A DNA stretch of 64,000 bases from Erythrobacter donghaensis (lineage in GTDB: Bacteria > Pseudomonadota > Alphaproteobacteria > Sphingomonadales > Sphingomonadaceae): assembly GCF_002155425.1 (NCBI RefSeq), contig NZ_MUYG01000011.1:372001-436000 (forward strand), read 5' to 3'. The position numbers and the translations under genes were made by a program. Shown piece by piece: positions 1 through 12,062 of the stretch (position 1 is its first letter; each line of letters starts with the position of its first letter). The notes beneath the pieces are model-generated. The model was not told where the DNA came from and did not search any database. It saw only the letters and a list, made by a program, of their open reading frames with translations.

Positions 1-2517
<2,517 letters not shown>

Positions 2518-4170
2518 TCAGCTGGATGCGATCTTTGCCCAATAGCCGCTGCCGGGCCTGAGGTCTTCGGGAATCGCGCCGCTGCCCACATGGTTTTCGG
2601 TCGCGATCAGCTGCGCGACCCCGCCGCCTGCGGGCGGGCTCCAGCGCAGTGGGGTCTCACCCAGGTTGAAGACGCACAGCACGCTGCCGCCTTCCGTGTG
2701 GCGGCGGAAGGCGAGAATGTCCTCGGGGCTGTCGAGCAATTCGATATCGCCATGCACCAGCGCCGGGTGCGTCCGCCGCGCGCTCAGCAGCGCGCGCGCA
2801 TAGCCGAGGGTCGAGGCCGGGTCGGCGGCCTGCGCATCGACCGCAAAGCCGCTATGCGCCGGATCGAGCTTCAGCCAGGTGCGGTTGGCGGTCGAGAAGC
2901 CCGCCTGCGGAGCGTTCGCCGCCCAGGGCATCGGGGTGCGCGCGCCATCGCGGCCCAGCGTGTGCGGCCAGTTGGCGATGGCTTCGGGGTCTTGCAGATC
3001 CTCGAAGGCGACATGGCCTTGCGGCAGGCCCAGCTCCTCGCCCTGATAGATGATCGGATTGCCGCGCAAGGCCAGCAGCAGCAGCAGATTGAGGCGCGCC
3101 ATGCGGCCCATGTCGCCATCCAGCGTCCAGCGGGTGATCGCGCGCGGGGCATCGTGGTTCGAGAATGCCCAGCTCGGCCAGCCTTCGCCGGGTTCACCGC
3201 TCCACTGCGACAGGCTCGCGCGCACCAGCGGCGCGGTGAGGCGCGGGGCGTAGAGGAAATCGAAGTTGTAGGCGCTGTCGAGCCGCTTGCCGCCCTCGGT
3301 AAAGGCCTTCATCTCGGCCAGCGGCTCAGGCCCGCCGACTTCGGCGACAGTGAAGCGGCCCGGAAACTCGTCGATCGTGGCACGGATGCGCTCGAGAAAG
3401 CCGGTGATGTCGGGGTGCGACTGGTTGTACTGCTTCACCTGCATGTCGAACGGGCGCGTCACCAGCGCCATCGGCGTGCCCGACGGCGGATTGTCGCGCA
3501 GTTCGGGATCATGCATCGAGAAGTTCAGTGCATCGAGCCGGAAGCCGTCCACACCGCGCCCCAGCCAGAACCGCGCGACATTGAGCAGCGCATCCTGCAC
3601 CTCGATATTGTGGACGTTGAGGTCGGGCTGCGAGGTCAGGAAGTTGTGCAGGTAATACTGCTTCCTCGGCCCGTCCCACTGCCACGCCGAGCCGCCGAAG
3701 ACCGACTGCCAGTTCGATGGCGGCGAGCCATCGGGCTTGGGATCGGCCCAGACATACCAGTCGGCCTTGGGGTTGGTCCGATCCGCGCGGCTTTCGCGGA
3801 ACCACGCGTGCTCGTCAGACGTGTGCGAATAGACCTGATCGATGATGACCTTGAGGCCGAGCGTGTGGGCCCGCTGAATGATCCGGTCGAAGTCGGCGAA
3901 ACTGCCGAAGCTGGGGTCGATCCCGCAATAATCGGCCACATCATAGCCGAAATCCTTCATCGGCGAGGTGAAGAAGGGGCTGATCCAGATGCCGTCCACG
4001 CCGAGGTCGGCGATGTAGTCGAGCCTCTCGGCAATGCCCGCAAGGTCGCCTATCCCGTCGCCATTGGTGTCGCGGAAAGAACGCGGATAGATCTGGTAGA
4101 TGACCGCGCCGCGCCACCACGCCAGCGGGGCGTCGGTGGCAACGGCCGTGTCGGCAAGAGCGGTTGCCAT
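2518..4170 (-). CDS. GH13 alpha-glucosidase, cytoplasmic
   Basis: Hydrolyses alpha-1,4 linkages of maltose and short malto-oligosaccharides to glucose. The 550-residue protein has no signal peptide. The GH13 barrel begins at AVIYQIYPRSFRDTNGDG (about residue 22). The catalytic nucleophile is Asp213 in GFRLD, the acid/base Glu277 in FTVAEVGG, and the stabilising Asp340 in the SNHD motif. The DTNGDGIGD segment typical of oligo-1,6-glucosidase and alpha-glucosidase subfamilies is present. The start codon overlaps the stop of the upstream GH13 gene by one base (TAATG), indicating translational coupling. It probably acts last in the pathway, on sugar imported by the MFS transporter. Sucrase or isomaltase activity cannot be excluded. 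Confidence 0.92.
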   Translation of the reverse strand: MATALADTAVATDAPLAWWRGAVIYQIYPRSFRDTNGDGIGDLAGIAERLDYIADLGVDGIWISPFFTSPMKDFGYDVADYCGIDPSFGSFADFDRIIQRAHTLGLKVIIDQVYSHTSDEHAWFRESRADRTNPKADWYVWADPKPDGSPPSNWQSVFGGSAWQWDGPRKQYYLHNFLTSQPDLNVHNIEVQDALLNVARFWLGRGVDGFRLDALNFSMHDPELRDNPPSGTPMALVTRPFDMQVKQYNQSHPDITGFLERIRATIDEFPGRFTVAEVGGPEPLAEMKAFTEGGKRLDSAYNFDFLYAPRLTAPLVRASLSQWSGEPGEGWPSWAFSNHDAPRAITRWTLDGDMGRMARLNLLLLLALRGNPIIYQGEELGLPQGHVAFEDLQDPEAIANWPHTLGRDGARTPMPWAANAPQAGFSTANRTWLKLDPAHSGFAVDAQAADPASTLGYARALLSARRTHPALVHGDIELLDSPEDILAFRRHTEGGSVLCVFNLGETPLRWSPPAGGGVAQLIATENHVGSGAIPEDLRPGSGYWAKIASS

Positions 4171-6023
4171 TAGTCGTCGGTCTCCAGAAGGCAGGCGGCA
4201 AAGCCGAAGGCGGGCAGAGTGATCGTGATCGCGCCCGGCGCGGCAAGGCTGGCGGGGCAGGGGCCGGTGAGCGGGGCGATGCCCCGCGCCCGGTAACTGA
4301 CCTCGACGGCCTGCGTAAGGGGCTTTTCGCCGGTGTTGAACACCGCCAGCACGCGTTGTCCGGTTTCGGGATCGTGGCGCTCGACCGCGAGCAGGCCGGG
4401 GGCGGCTTCCTCGAAGGCGCGCACGGTGCTGAGGCCCCGGCGCAGCGCCGGGCTGGCGGTGCGCGCGGCGGCAAGCTCGCCGATCAGCCGGTAGAGCGGG
4501 TGGGCGGTGTCGAAATTGCTCTGCGCGGTCGTGGCGGTGGTGCCGACAAGGCGATTGTCGTTGTAGACCGCCACCTTGCTTGCGAACATATCCTCGCGCG
4601 CCAGCTGGTCGTTGCCGTCGGAAATGAAGCCCTGCTCGTCCCCGTAATAGACCGTCGGCACACCGCGCAGCAGGAACATCATCGCGTGCCCCAGCCTGAC
4701 GCGGGCGAGCAGCGTGGCGGGGTCGTCCGATCCGCTCATTTCGCGCACGAACATCGAAAAGCGGCCGAAGTCGTGGTTGCCGAGGAAGGTCGGCAGGCCC
4801 AGCGCGGTGCTCGCGCCGCCGGGATAGATCGCGTCCTGCTGAAGGAATTCCGCCATCAGCCGCGGCGGCGACTTGCCGCTCGCGACCATCTGCGCCGCCT
4901 TGGCGAAGCCCATGTCGAGCGCATAGGGCAGCTTGCTCTCGGCCATCACCTGCGCGGCGAGCGTCGCGGTGGGTTCCTCAAAGGCGATCTCGCCAAAGAT
5001 GTGGAAGTGGTCGATCCCCTTGGCCTCGGCGCGGGTCAGCATGGCGGGGACGAAGGCCTGCCAGAACTCGGGGTTCACGTGCTTGGCGGTGTCGATGCGA
5101 AAGCCGTCGATGCCGTAATCGTCGATCCACTGGCCGAAGATGTCGATCATCCCGGCAACGACGCGCGGGTTTTCGGTCGCGAGATCGTCGAGCCCCGAGA
5201 AATCGCCATAGACCGAGCTTTCGCCGATCCAGTGCGAATTGCCGCGGTTGTGATAGAGCGCGGTGTCATTGAGCCACGCGGGCACCTTCACGTTCTTCTC
5301 GGCCTCGGAGACCGTCGGGGTATAGGCGAAGGTCGGGTCGGTCAGCCTAGCCCAGTTGGCGGGATCGGGGTTGTCGTCGCCTGCGAACCCTTCGTTGATC
5401 CGCGCGCCGTCGACACCGCCGCGCGTCGAGAAGGGGTATTCGCCCTTGCTGCGATAGCGGTAGCCGTTTGCCAGCCCTTCGGCATAGTCGATCACGTCGG
5501 CGGTGTGGTTGGTGATGATGTCCATATAGACCTTCATCCCGCGCGCATGAGCGGCATCGACGAAGGCCTTGAATTCGGCATTGGTGCCGAAATGCGGGTC
5601 GACCTGCGTGAAATCGGTCACCCAATAGCCGTGATAGCCCGCGCTTTCCTCGCCCGGACGGCCCTGCACCGGCTTGTTCTTGAAGATCGGCGCGAACCAG
5701 ATCGCGGTGACGCCCATGCCCTGAATGTAGTCGAGCTTCGCCGTCAGCCCCTTTAGGTCGCCGCCGTGATAGAAGCCCTTGTGGGTGGGATCGAAGCCGT
5801 GCTGGAACGGCCCGCCCTTCAGTCCGCCGCGATCATTGGCGGTGTCGCCATTGGCGAATCGGTCGGGCAGAACGAAATAGATGATCTCGTCCTCGAGCTG
5901 GCGCTCTGCAATCGGTGCGGCTGACGGCGCGGGCGCTGCCCCTGCCTCGGCGGCCACCGGCCCCCCTGCCAATGCGGTGCCGGCGCATAGCGCAGCCGCA
6001 AGGCTCACGAAGATTCGCGTCAT
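4170..6023 (-). CDS. Secreted GH13 alpha-amylase / cyclomaltodextrinase-like enzyme
   Basis: Endo- or exo-acting glucan hydrolase of 617 aa, probably periplasmic. The ATG at 6023 was preferred over an upstream one at 6149 because GGAGGGAG lies just before it and it opens directly into a signal peptide (residues 1-22, ending at GTALAGG). Catalytic residues are Asp311 in GFRID, Glu345 in HIFGE and Asp418 in GNHD. A beta-sandwich C-terminal domain ends the protein. It is the first gene of the minus-strand operon and diverges from the transporter gene across a 277-bp promoter region. Neopullulanase, cyclomaltodextrinase and amylase activities are not separable by eye. Confidence 0.88.
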   Translation of the reverse strand: MTRIFVSLAAALCAGTALAGGPVAAEAGAAPAPSAAPIAERQLEDEIIYFVLPDRFANGDTANDRGGLKGGPFQHGFDPTHKGFYHGGDLKGLTAKLDYIQGMGVTAIWFAPIFKNKPVQGRPGEESAGYHGYWVTDFTQVDPHFGTNAEFKAFVDAAHARGMKVYMDIITNHTADVIDYAEGLANGYRYRSKGEYPFSTRGGVDGARINEGFAGDDNPDPANWARLTDPTFAYTPTVSEAEKNVKVPAWLNDTALYHNRGNSHWIGESSVYGDFSGLDDLATENPRVVAGMIDIFGQWIDDYGIDGFRIDTAKHVNPEFWQAFVPAMLTRAEAKGIDHFHIFGEIAFEEPTATLAAQVMAESKLPYALDMGFAKAAQMVASGKSPPRLMAEFLQQDAIYPGGASTALGLPTFLGNHDFGRFSMFVREMSGSDDPATLLARVRLGHAMMFLLRGVPTVYYGDEQGFISDGNDQLAREDMFASKVAVYNDNRLVGTTATTAQSNFDTAHPLYRLIGELAAARTASPALRRGLSTVRAFEEAAPGLLAVERHDPETGQRVLAVFNTGEKPLTQAVEVSYRARGIAPLTGPCPASLAAPGAITITLPAFGFAACLLETDD

Positions 6024-6300
6024 GACCCTACTCCCTCCGGCTATGTTTGTGACACCTTGGAAGGGATTTTGCAAATCTTTGTGAAACGCCGGTGCGAGGC
6101 TAAAATGCAAGAGCAATAGACGCAAAACATTAGAGAAACGGCAGATCAATCACGCTGTCATACAATTTTTCCGGCGATTTTCGGAAAGTTTCTTGCAAAA
6201 TTTTGCAAGCCGTCCAGACTGTGCGGTGGCAGCGCGCAATCTAGCTTCGGACGGTCGATCCGGGATATTGTGCCGGGCCGGGAGAGGGATGATAGCGACA
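6024..6300. promoter_or_regulatory. Divergent promoter region of the two maltose operons
   Basis: This 277-bp gap separates the divergent GH13 and MFS genes and is visibly richer in A and T than its surroundings. It contains the perfect palindrome at 6192-6209 and partial half-site matches (TTTTGCAAA near 6067-6075 and AATGCAAG near 6104-6111). No convincing -35/-10 pair could be fixed for either direction. Confidence 0.6.
6192..6209. promoter_or_regulatory. Perfect palindromic operator, probably for the LacI regulator
   Basis: The 18-bp sequence CTTGCAAAATTTTGCAAG is exactly self-complementary. It lies about 90 bp upstream of the transporter start and 170 bp from the GH13 start, in a good place to control both operons. 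Size and symmetry fit LacI-family operators, but the centre is A-T rather than the usual C-G step. Assignment to the linked LacI protein is inference. Confidence 0.65.
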
Positions 6301-7881
6301 ATGAGCCACAGCGGCCACAAGCCAGCGTTGAGCGCCGGCCAGATCTGGAACATGAGCTTCGGGTTCCTCGGAATCCAGATCGGATTCGAGCTGCAGAACG
6401 GCAATGTCAGCCGCATTTTCCAGACATTGGGCGCCGATGTCGGCAGCCTCGCGATCCTGTGGATCGCCGCGCCGATGACGGGGCTGATCGTCCAGCCGAT
6501 CATCGGCCACCTCTCGGACAAGACCTGGAGCCCGCGGCTCGGCCGCCGCCGCCCCTATTTCCTAGTCGGCGCGCTACTGGCAAGCCTTGCGCTGTTCGTG
6601 ATGCCCAATGCCCCCGCGTTGTGGGTCGCGGCGGGGATGCTGTGGATCATGGACGCCTCGCTCAACATCACCATGGAGCCGTTCCGCGCCTTCGTCGGCG
6701 ACAATCTGCCCGATTCCCAGCGGACGAAGGGCTATGCGATGCAGAGCTTCTTCATCGGGACCGGCGCGGTGGTGGCGGGCGCGCTGCCGTGGGTGATGAC
6801 CAACTGGCTGGGCCTCAGCAATGTCGCGCCCGAGGGGCAGATCCCCGAAACCGTGCGCTGGGCCTTCTATATCGGCGGGGCGGCGCTGCTGGCGGCGGTA
6901 TGCTGGACGGTGTTCAGCACCAAGGAATACTCGCCCGAGGATCTCGCTCGGTTCGAAGCGGCGAGCGGGCGCGCGGTGGGCGCGGGCCATGTGCCGGTGC
7001 TCCGCTCCGCCGCGCAGTTCGCCAGTGGCGGCGTGATATGGATCATCGCCGGAGCCATCGTCGCCGCGCTGGTCGCGCTGGCGCGGGGAGAGGGGCGTCC
7101 GGCCTTCCTCGGAGAAATCGAGGTCGCGCAGGAGCTTTACGTGCTCGCCGCGCTGATCGCCGGGTTCGGCGTGATCCAGCTGGTCGCGGCGTCATTTCGC
7201 CAGCAAGGTCGGAACGGGAGCGGCTTCATGGAGGTCGTCAGCGATCTCTTCGCCATGCCCAAGACCATGCGCCAGCTGGCGGTCGTTCAGTTCTTCAGCT
7301 GGTTCGCGATGTTCGCGCTGTGGATTTACGGCACACCGGGGGTGACCGCGTTCCACTTCGGCGCGAGCGATGCGGCCAGCGCCGCCTATCAGGACGGGGC
7401 GGACTGGTGGAGCCTGATGGGATCGGTGCGCAACGGCCTTGCCGCCGCCGCCGCGCTGGGCTTCGTCATGATCGCCGCCAAGATCGACCGCTGCCGCCTG
7501 CACGCGATCAACCTGATGCTGGGCGCGGCGGGCTTTGCCGCGATGCTGCTGGTGCGCGATCCGGCGCTCTTGTGGATTCCGCAGATCGGCATGGGCATCG
7601 CTTGGGCCTCGATCGTGGCGCTGCCCTATGCGATCCTCGCTGGCTGCGTCCCTGCGGAAAAGATGGGCATTTACATGGGGGTGTTCAACATCTTCATCGT
7701 CGTGCCGCAATTGCTGGCGGCGACGCTGCTGGGGTTCTTCGTCACCAACCTGTTCGGCGGCGCGGCGATCTATGCCTTCGTGATCGGCGCGGTCAGCATG
7801 GTGCTGGCGGCGGCGGCGACTCTGCTGGTGAAGGATGGCGAGGCGAAGGGCGCCCCGGTGCTGCGGGCGGGAGAGGCGTGA
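6301..7881 (+). CDS. MFS sugar transporter (SLC45/maltose-type)
   Basis: Inner-membrane secondary transporter of 526 aa, probably importing maltose or short malto-oligosaccharides with protons. About twelve hydrophobic segments are visible. The stretch GHLSDKTWSPRLGRRRPY after the second segment is the MFS loop 2-3 motif in the form seen in sucrose/maltose transporters of the GPH/SLC45 type. An in-frame ATG at 6289 is also possible: the GGGAGAGGG run touches it, while it sits 12 bases before the chosen ATG at 6301. The stop overlaps the next start by one base (TGATG), placing the transporter in an operon with the two plus-strand hydrolases. Confidence 0.88.
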   Translation: MSHSGHKPALSAGQIWNMSFGFLGIQIGFELQNGNVSRIFQTLGADVGSLAILWIAAPMTGLIVQPIIGHLSDKTWSPRLGRRRPYFLVGALLASLALFVMPNAPALWVAAGMLWIMDASLNITMEPFRAFVGDNLPDSQRTKGYAMQSFFIGTGAVVAGALPWVMTNWLGLSNVAPEGQIPETVRWAFYIGGAALLAAVCWTVFSTKEYSPEDLARFEAASGRAVGAGHVPVLRSAAQFASGGVIWIIAGAIVAALVALARGEGRPAFLGEIEVAQELYVLAALIAGFGVIQLVAASFRQQGRNGSGFMEVVSDLFAMPKTMRQLAVVQFFSWFAMFALWIYGTPGVTAFHFGASDAASAAYQDGADWWSLMGSVRNGLAAAAALGFVMIAAKIDRCRLHAINLMLGAAGFAAMLLVRDPALLWIPQIGMGIAWASIVALPYAILAGCVPAEKMGIYMGVFNIFIVVPQLLAATLLGFFVTNLFGGAAIYAFVIGAVSMVLAAAATLLVKDGEAKGAPVLRAGEA

Positions 7882-9245
7882 TGCGGCTGGCGATTGCTCT
7901 TCTGGCGGGCGCGCTTGCGGCCACACCGGCGTTCGCTCAACCGGATTACACCCCGCGCGACATGGTCGAGGTTGCCAATGCGCCGTGGACGGCGGATGCG
8001 GTGATCTACCAGCTCAATACCCGGCAGTTCACCGCCGAGGGCACCTTCGCTGCCGCGCAGTCACAGCTGCCGCGCCTTGCCACGATGGGTGTCGACATCA
8101 TCTGGCTGATGCCGATCCACCCGATCGGCGAGGCGAACCGCAAGGGCACGCTCGGCAGCCCCTACGCCGTGCGCGATTACCGCGCGGTCAATCCCGAATT
8201 TGGCACCGAAGCCGACTTCCGCGCCTTCGTCGATGAAGCGCACCGGTTGGGGCTGAAGGTGATCCTCGACTGGGTCGCCAACCATTCGGCCTACGACAAC
8301 CCGCTGACCGTGAGCCATCCCGAGTGGTACACCCGCACACCCGAAGGCGCGCTGATGAGCCCAGCGGGGACCGACTGGTCCGACGTTGCCGATTTCGACT
8401 ATTCGCAACCCGGCCTCAGGCTCTACATGACCGAGAGCCTCGTCTACTGGGTGCGCGAATTCGGCATCGACGGGTTCCGCTGCGATGTCGCGGGCTATGT
8501 CCCGACCGATTTCTGGGAGACCGCCCGCGGGCAGCTCGATGCGGTGAAGCCTGTCTTCCTGCTCGCCGAATGGGAGCAGCGCGATCTCCACCACCGCGCC
8601 TTCGATGCGACCTATGGCTGGGGCTGGAAGGAGGCGATGCAGCGCCTCGTCAAGGACGGCAGTGGTGCAGGAGCGATGCGCGGCTACTATGCCGGGCAGT
8701 CCGAAACCTGGCCGCATGCCGCGATGCGGATGGTCTATACCGAGAACCACGACCAGAACTCGTGGGACGGGGTGGCGAGCGAGATCTACGGCGATGCTTA
8801 CGAGGCGGCGATCGCGCTCAGCTTCGTTGGCAGCGGCCTGCCGCTGATCTACAACGGGCAGGAAGCCGACAACGACCGCCAGCTTGAGTTCTTCGAGCGT
8901 GATCCGATCGTCTGGCGGCAGGGCCGGCACGCGGCCCTGTTCGAAAAGCTGATCGCTCTCAAGACCGAGGCGCGCGCGCTCCACAATGGCCGCTTCGGCG
9001 CAGCCATGGTGGAAGTGCCCACCAGCGCCACCGCCGATGTCTTCGCCTTCACCCGCGGCGATGCGGGCGAGCGGGTCTTCGCGGTCTTCAACCTCAGCCC
9101 GCGCGCGCAGAGCATCAGTTTCGAACACGCCCGCCACAGCGGCACCTATGCCGACGCGCTGAGCGGCGAGAGCGCGGCCTTCACCGGAGGCGAGACGCTT
9201 GACCTCGCGCCGTGGGGCTTCCGGATTTTCAAACAGACCAAGTGA
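7881..9245 (+). CDS. Secreted GH13 alpha-amylase-family enzyme
   Basis: Periplasmic alpha-glucan hydrolase of 454 aa. A signal peptide covers residues 1-19 (cleavage near AFAQ). The barrel starts at AVIYQLNTRQF; catalytic residues are Asp202 in GFRCD, Glu230 in LLAEWEQ and Asp291 in ENHD. It is short for GH13 because domain B is small. Translation is coupled to the transporter upstream by a TGATG junction, and the GH97 gene follows 29 bp later. The likely job is trimming glucans to importable oligosaccharides. Confidence 0.9.
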   Translation: MRLAIALLAGALAATPAFAQPDYTPRDMVEVANAPWTADAVIYQLNTRQFTAEGTFAAAQSQLPRLATMGVDIIWLMPIHPIGEANRKGTLGSPYAVRDYRAVNPEFGTEADFRAFVDEAHRLGLKVILDWVANHSAYDNPLTVSHPEWYTRTPEGALMSPAGTDWSDVADFDYSQPGLRLYMTESLVYWVREFGIDGFRCDVAGYVPTDFWETARGQLDAVKPVFLLAEWEQRDLHHRAFDATYGWGWKEAMQRLVKDGSGAGAMRGYYAGQSETWPHAAMRMVYTENHDQNSWDGVASEIYGDAYEAAIALSFVGSGLPLIYNGQEADNDRQLEFFERDPIVWRQGRHAALFEKLIALKTEARALHNGRFGAAMVEVPTSATADVFAFTRGDAGERVFAVFNLSPRAQSISFEHARHSGTYADALSGESAAFTGGETLDLAPWGFRIFKQTK

Positions 9246-9274
9246 GGCGTCCGAACGGGCGCAGGAGAGGACGC

Positions 9275-11347
9275 ATGACGACACACTGGAAACCGCTGAT
9301 CGCGCTGGCCGCCATCGCCTGGGCCGCCGCTCCGGCCCATGCCGAAAGCCTGACGCTGGCCTCGCCCGACGGGAAGATAACCGTCACCGTCAGCGACGAT
9401 GGCGGGCAGGCGACCTACGCTGTCAGCTACGAGGGCAAGCAGGTCATCGCCCTCTCGAAACTCGGGATGCTGTTCGCAGAGCACCACGGCTTCGAGCGCG
9501 GTCTCGCCATCGCCGGATCGGCAACCGCCTCGCAGGACACCAACTGGGAGCAGCCCTGGGGCGAGCGCCGCGTGGTGCGCGACCAGCACAACGAACTCGC
9601 GGTCACTTTCAAGCCCGCCGATGGCCCCGACCGGCAGATGACCGTCCGCTTCCGCGCCTTCGACACCGGCGTCAGCTTCCGCTACGAGGTGCCCGAACAG
9701 GCCGCCTTGCAGGGCGACCTCAACCTCACCGAGGAGCTCACCCAGTTCGGCGTCGGCGAGCAGACCACCATGTGGTACACCCCCTCCGACGAGTTCAACC
9801 GCTACGAATACCTCACCCGCACCGCGCCCGCTGGCAAGGTTGACGATGCGCACACGCCCGCAACCTTCAAGAATGCCGACGGCATCTATTTCAGCATCCA
9901 CGAAGCCGCGCTCGTCGATTACGCCGCCATGTCGCTCGACCAGCTGCGCCCGGGCAATTTCGAATCCAAGTTGCGCGGCTGGAGCGGCGGGCCCAAGGTC
10001 AAGACCAGGGCAGGCTTCACCTCCCCCTGGCGCACCATTCAGGTCGCGCCCGATGCCGTGGGCCTGATCAATTCCGACATCATCCTCAACCTCAACGAAC
10101 CCAACAAGCTGGGCGATGTCTCCTGGGTGGAGCCGGGCAAATATGTCGGCATCTGGTGGGCGATGCATATCCGCGACCGCAGCTGGGGCCGTGACCAGAT
10201 CCACGGCGCGACCACCGAAGAGACCAAGCGCTACATCGACTTCGCCGCCAAGCACGGCTTTGCGGGCGTGCTGGTGGAAGGCTGGAACATCGGCTGGGAC
10301 GGCGACTGGTACAACAACGGCGACCTGTTCGACTTCACAAAAGCCATGCCCGATTACGATATCGAGGAACTGGGCCGTTATGCCCTGTCCAAGGGCGTTC
10401 GGATCATCGGCCACCACGAAACCTCGGCCAATATCACCAACTATGAAAACCAGCTCGGCGCGGCGATGGACCTGATGCAGAAGGTCGGCGTGCGGCAGGT
10501 CAAGACCGGCTATGTCGCCGACGCGGGCGACGCGGTGCGTATCGACGAGAACGGTGTCCGCCATTACGAATGGCACGACAGCCAGTTCATGGTGCGCCAC
10601 CATCTCAAGGTCGTGCAGGAGGCCGCCAAGCGGCAGATTTCGATCAATGCGCATGAGCCGGTCAAGGACACGGGCCTCCGCCGCACCTACCCCAACTGGA
10701 TCGCCCGTGAAGGCGCGCGGGGGATGGAATACAACGCCTGGGGCACGCCCCCCAACCCGCCCGAGCACGAGGCGATGCTGGCCTTCACCCGGATGCTCTC
10801 CGGCCCGATGGACTTCACCCCCGGCATCTTCGACCTCAAACCCAACGAGCGCCCGCCCTTGCGTGAAAACATGCAGCGCGGCGACCCGTCGAACCGGCCG
10901 GAGACGACGCTGGCCAAGCAGCTGGCGCTCTACGTGGTGCTCTATTCGCCGATCCAGATGGCCGCCGACCTGCCCGAGAATTACGAAGCGCGCCCCGATG
11001 CCTTTCAGTTCATCAAGGATGTCGAGACCGACTGGGAGGAGTCGATCGCGCTCGCCGGAGAGATCGGCGATTATGTCGCGATCGCGCGGCAGGGGCGCAA
11101 GTCGAAGGAATGGTTCCTCGGCGCGGTGAGCGACGAGGAGGCGCGCGACCTGTCGCTGCCGCTGAGCTTCCTTGAAAAGGGCAAGAAATACCGCGCCCAG
11201 ATCTACCGCGACGGGCCGGATGCTGACTGGAAGACCAACCCCTATGCGATGGTGATCGAGGAGAAGGTCGTGACCGGCGGCGATTTGTTCGCCGTGCGGA
11301 TGGCGCCCGGCGGCGGATTTGCGGTGCGGTTCATCCCGGTGGGGTGA
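9275..11347 (+). CDS. GH97 alpha-glucosidase (SusB type), secreted
   Basis: Glycoside hydrolase family 97 protein of 690 aa that releases glucose from maltodextrins in the periplasm. The ATG at 9275 follows GGAGAGG and opens a signal peptide ending at AAPAHA. The N-terminal beta-supersandwich (about 22-290) precedes a TIM barrel with VEGWNIGWDGDW, GHHETSANITNYE and INAHEP, which carry the family's metal and catalytic glutamates. The C-terminal beta domain contains the GRKSKEWFLGAVSDEEARD segment typical of SusB. It closes the plus-strand maltose operon. Whether it inverts (SusB) or retains was not resolved. Confidence 0.92.
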   Translation: MTTHWKPLIALAAIAWAAAPAHAESLTLASPDGKITVTVSDDGGQATYAVSYEGKQVIALSKLGMLFAEHHGFERGLAIAGSATASQDTNWEQPWGERRVVRDQHNELAVTFKPADGPDRQMTVRFRAFDTGVSFRYEVPEQAALQGDLNLTEELTQFGVGEQTTMWYTPSDEFNRYEYLTRTAPAGKVDDAHTPATFKNADGIYFSIHEAALVDYAAMSLDQLRPGNFESKLRGWSGGPKVKTRAGFTSPWRTIQVAPDAVGLINSDIILNLNEPNKLGDVSWVEPGKYVGIWWAMHIRDRSWGRDQIHGATTEETKRYIDFAAKHGFAGVLVEGWNIGWDGDWYNNGDLFDFTKAMPDYDIEELGRYALSKGVRIIGHHETSANITNYENQLGAAMDLMQKVGVRQVKTGYVADAGDAVRIDENGVRHYEWHDSQFMVRHHLKVVQEAAKRQISINAHEPVKDTGLRRTYPNWIAREGARGMEYNAWGTPPNPPEHEAMLAFTRMLSGPMDFTPGIFDLKPNERPPLRENMQRGDPSNRPETTLAKQLALYVVLYSPIQMAADLPENYEARPDAFQFIKDVETDWEESIALAGEIGDYVAIARQGRKSKEWFLGAVSDEEARDLSLPLSFLEKGKKYRAQIYRDGPDADWKTNPYAMVIEEKVVTGGDLFAVRMAPGGGFAVRFIPVG

Positions 11348-11783
11348 CGCACGCCGCGCCCTTAAGCGTTACAAAGCGGACACCGTGTCCGCTTTGTGTG
11401 TTCGCGAATTTCTGCATTGTTTCAAATACCTGTATCCAATTCCGATAAGCGGACGGACACGGGAGCGGGGGCTTGTCTGGCCGGTGGCGGTCGTGTGACC
11501 ACCCTGATAGCGATGGGAAAGAGCGGGGGTGATGGTAGCCGCTGACAGGTGTGTAGGAAATGTCAGCAATCGCTGGCTGCGGGCCAAAACCTGCCGTTCG
11601 GCTATCGACCCCGCCCTGGTCGTTCTGTCGCTTGCATTTCGTCGTCACAAGCGGCCGTCTGTCAATCCGCCCGATGCGATGTGAGCAAGAAAGTTCGCGT
11701 CGATGGCAACCGTCCGCCGGAACGATCCGTAACTGTTCCGTCGGCAACAATCCGATCCCGCTACCGATAGAGGGTGCTGGACC
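11348..11783. other. Gap of 436 bp without a convincing gene
   Basis: Open frames here on either strand have no recognisable protein features. The gap holds the 27-bp palindrome at 11371-11397 close to the GH97 stop; nothing else was recognised. Confidence 0.6.
11371..11397. terminator. 27-bp perfect inverted repeat after the GH97 gene
   Basis: Arms ACAAAGCGGACAC (11371-11383) and GTGTCCGCTTTGT (11385-11397) are exact complements around a single C. It begins 24 bp after the GH97 stop and could form a strong hairpin in RNA, so transcription termination or 3' end protection is likely. There is no T tract, and a double-stranded operator cannot be excluded. Confidence 0.5.
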
Positions 11784-12062
11784 ATGAAAACTCCCTTCGC
11801 CGCTGTGATCACAATCGCTATCCTTGCCGCCAGCGGCACCGCCAGTGCGCAGGACCCGTTGCCGTTCTCGCCGCTTGATCCTGACGCGAAGGAAACATCG
11901 GTTTCGTTTGGCATTCTCTCACCGCTTTTGAAAAAGGGCCTGTCATGTTCAGATCCGCAATCCTGTTTGCGCTCCTGGTCGGCGCCCCATCCTCTGCCTG
12001 CGCGGCAGAAGACGAGCCGCAGCGGTTTGCCCCTGAACAACTGGAGCAGGACGGCAAGGTAA
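11784..12062 (+). CDS. Doubtful short secreted ORF, possibly a gene remnant
   Basis: A 92-codon frame starts at an ATG with GAGGG about ten bases upstream and encodes a good signal peptide (residues 1-23, ending ASAQ). After about residue 50 the sequence becomes rich in Ser, Arg and Pro and overlaps the next gene by 118 bases in another frame, as expected of run-through into a shadow frame. It may be the 5' scrap of a decayed exported protein gene, or a short leader ORF. No family was recognised. Confidence 0.35.
   Translation: MKTPFAAVITIAILAASGTASAQDPLPFSPLDPDAKETSVSFGILSPLLKKGLSCSDPQSCLRSWSAPHPLPARQKTSRSGLPLNNWSRTAR

Noticed and set aside
6270-7880. N-terminal half of a 991-codon frame ending with the second GH13
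   Set aside because: Only the part from 7881 is a protein; the part before is the MFS gene read out of frame.
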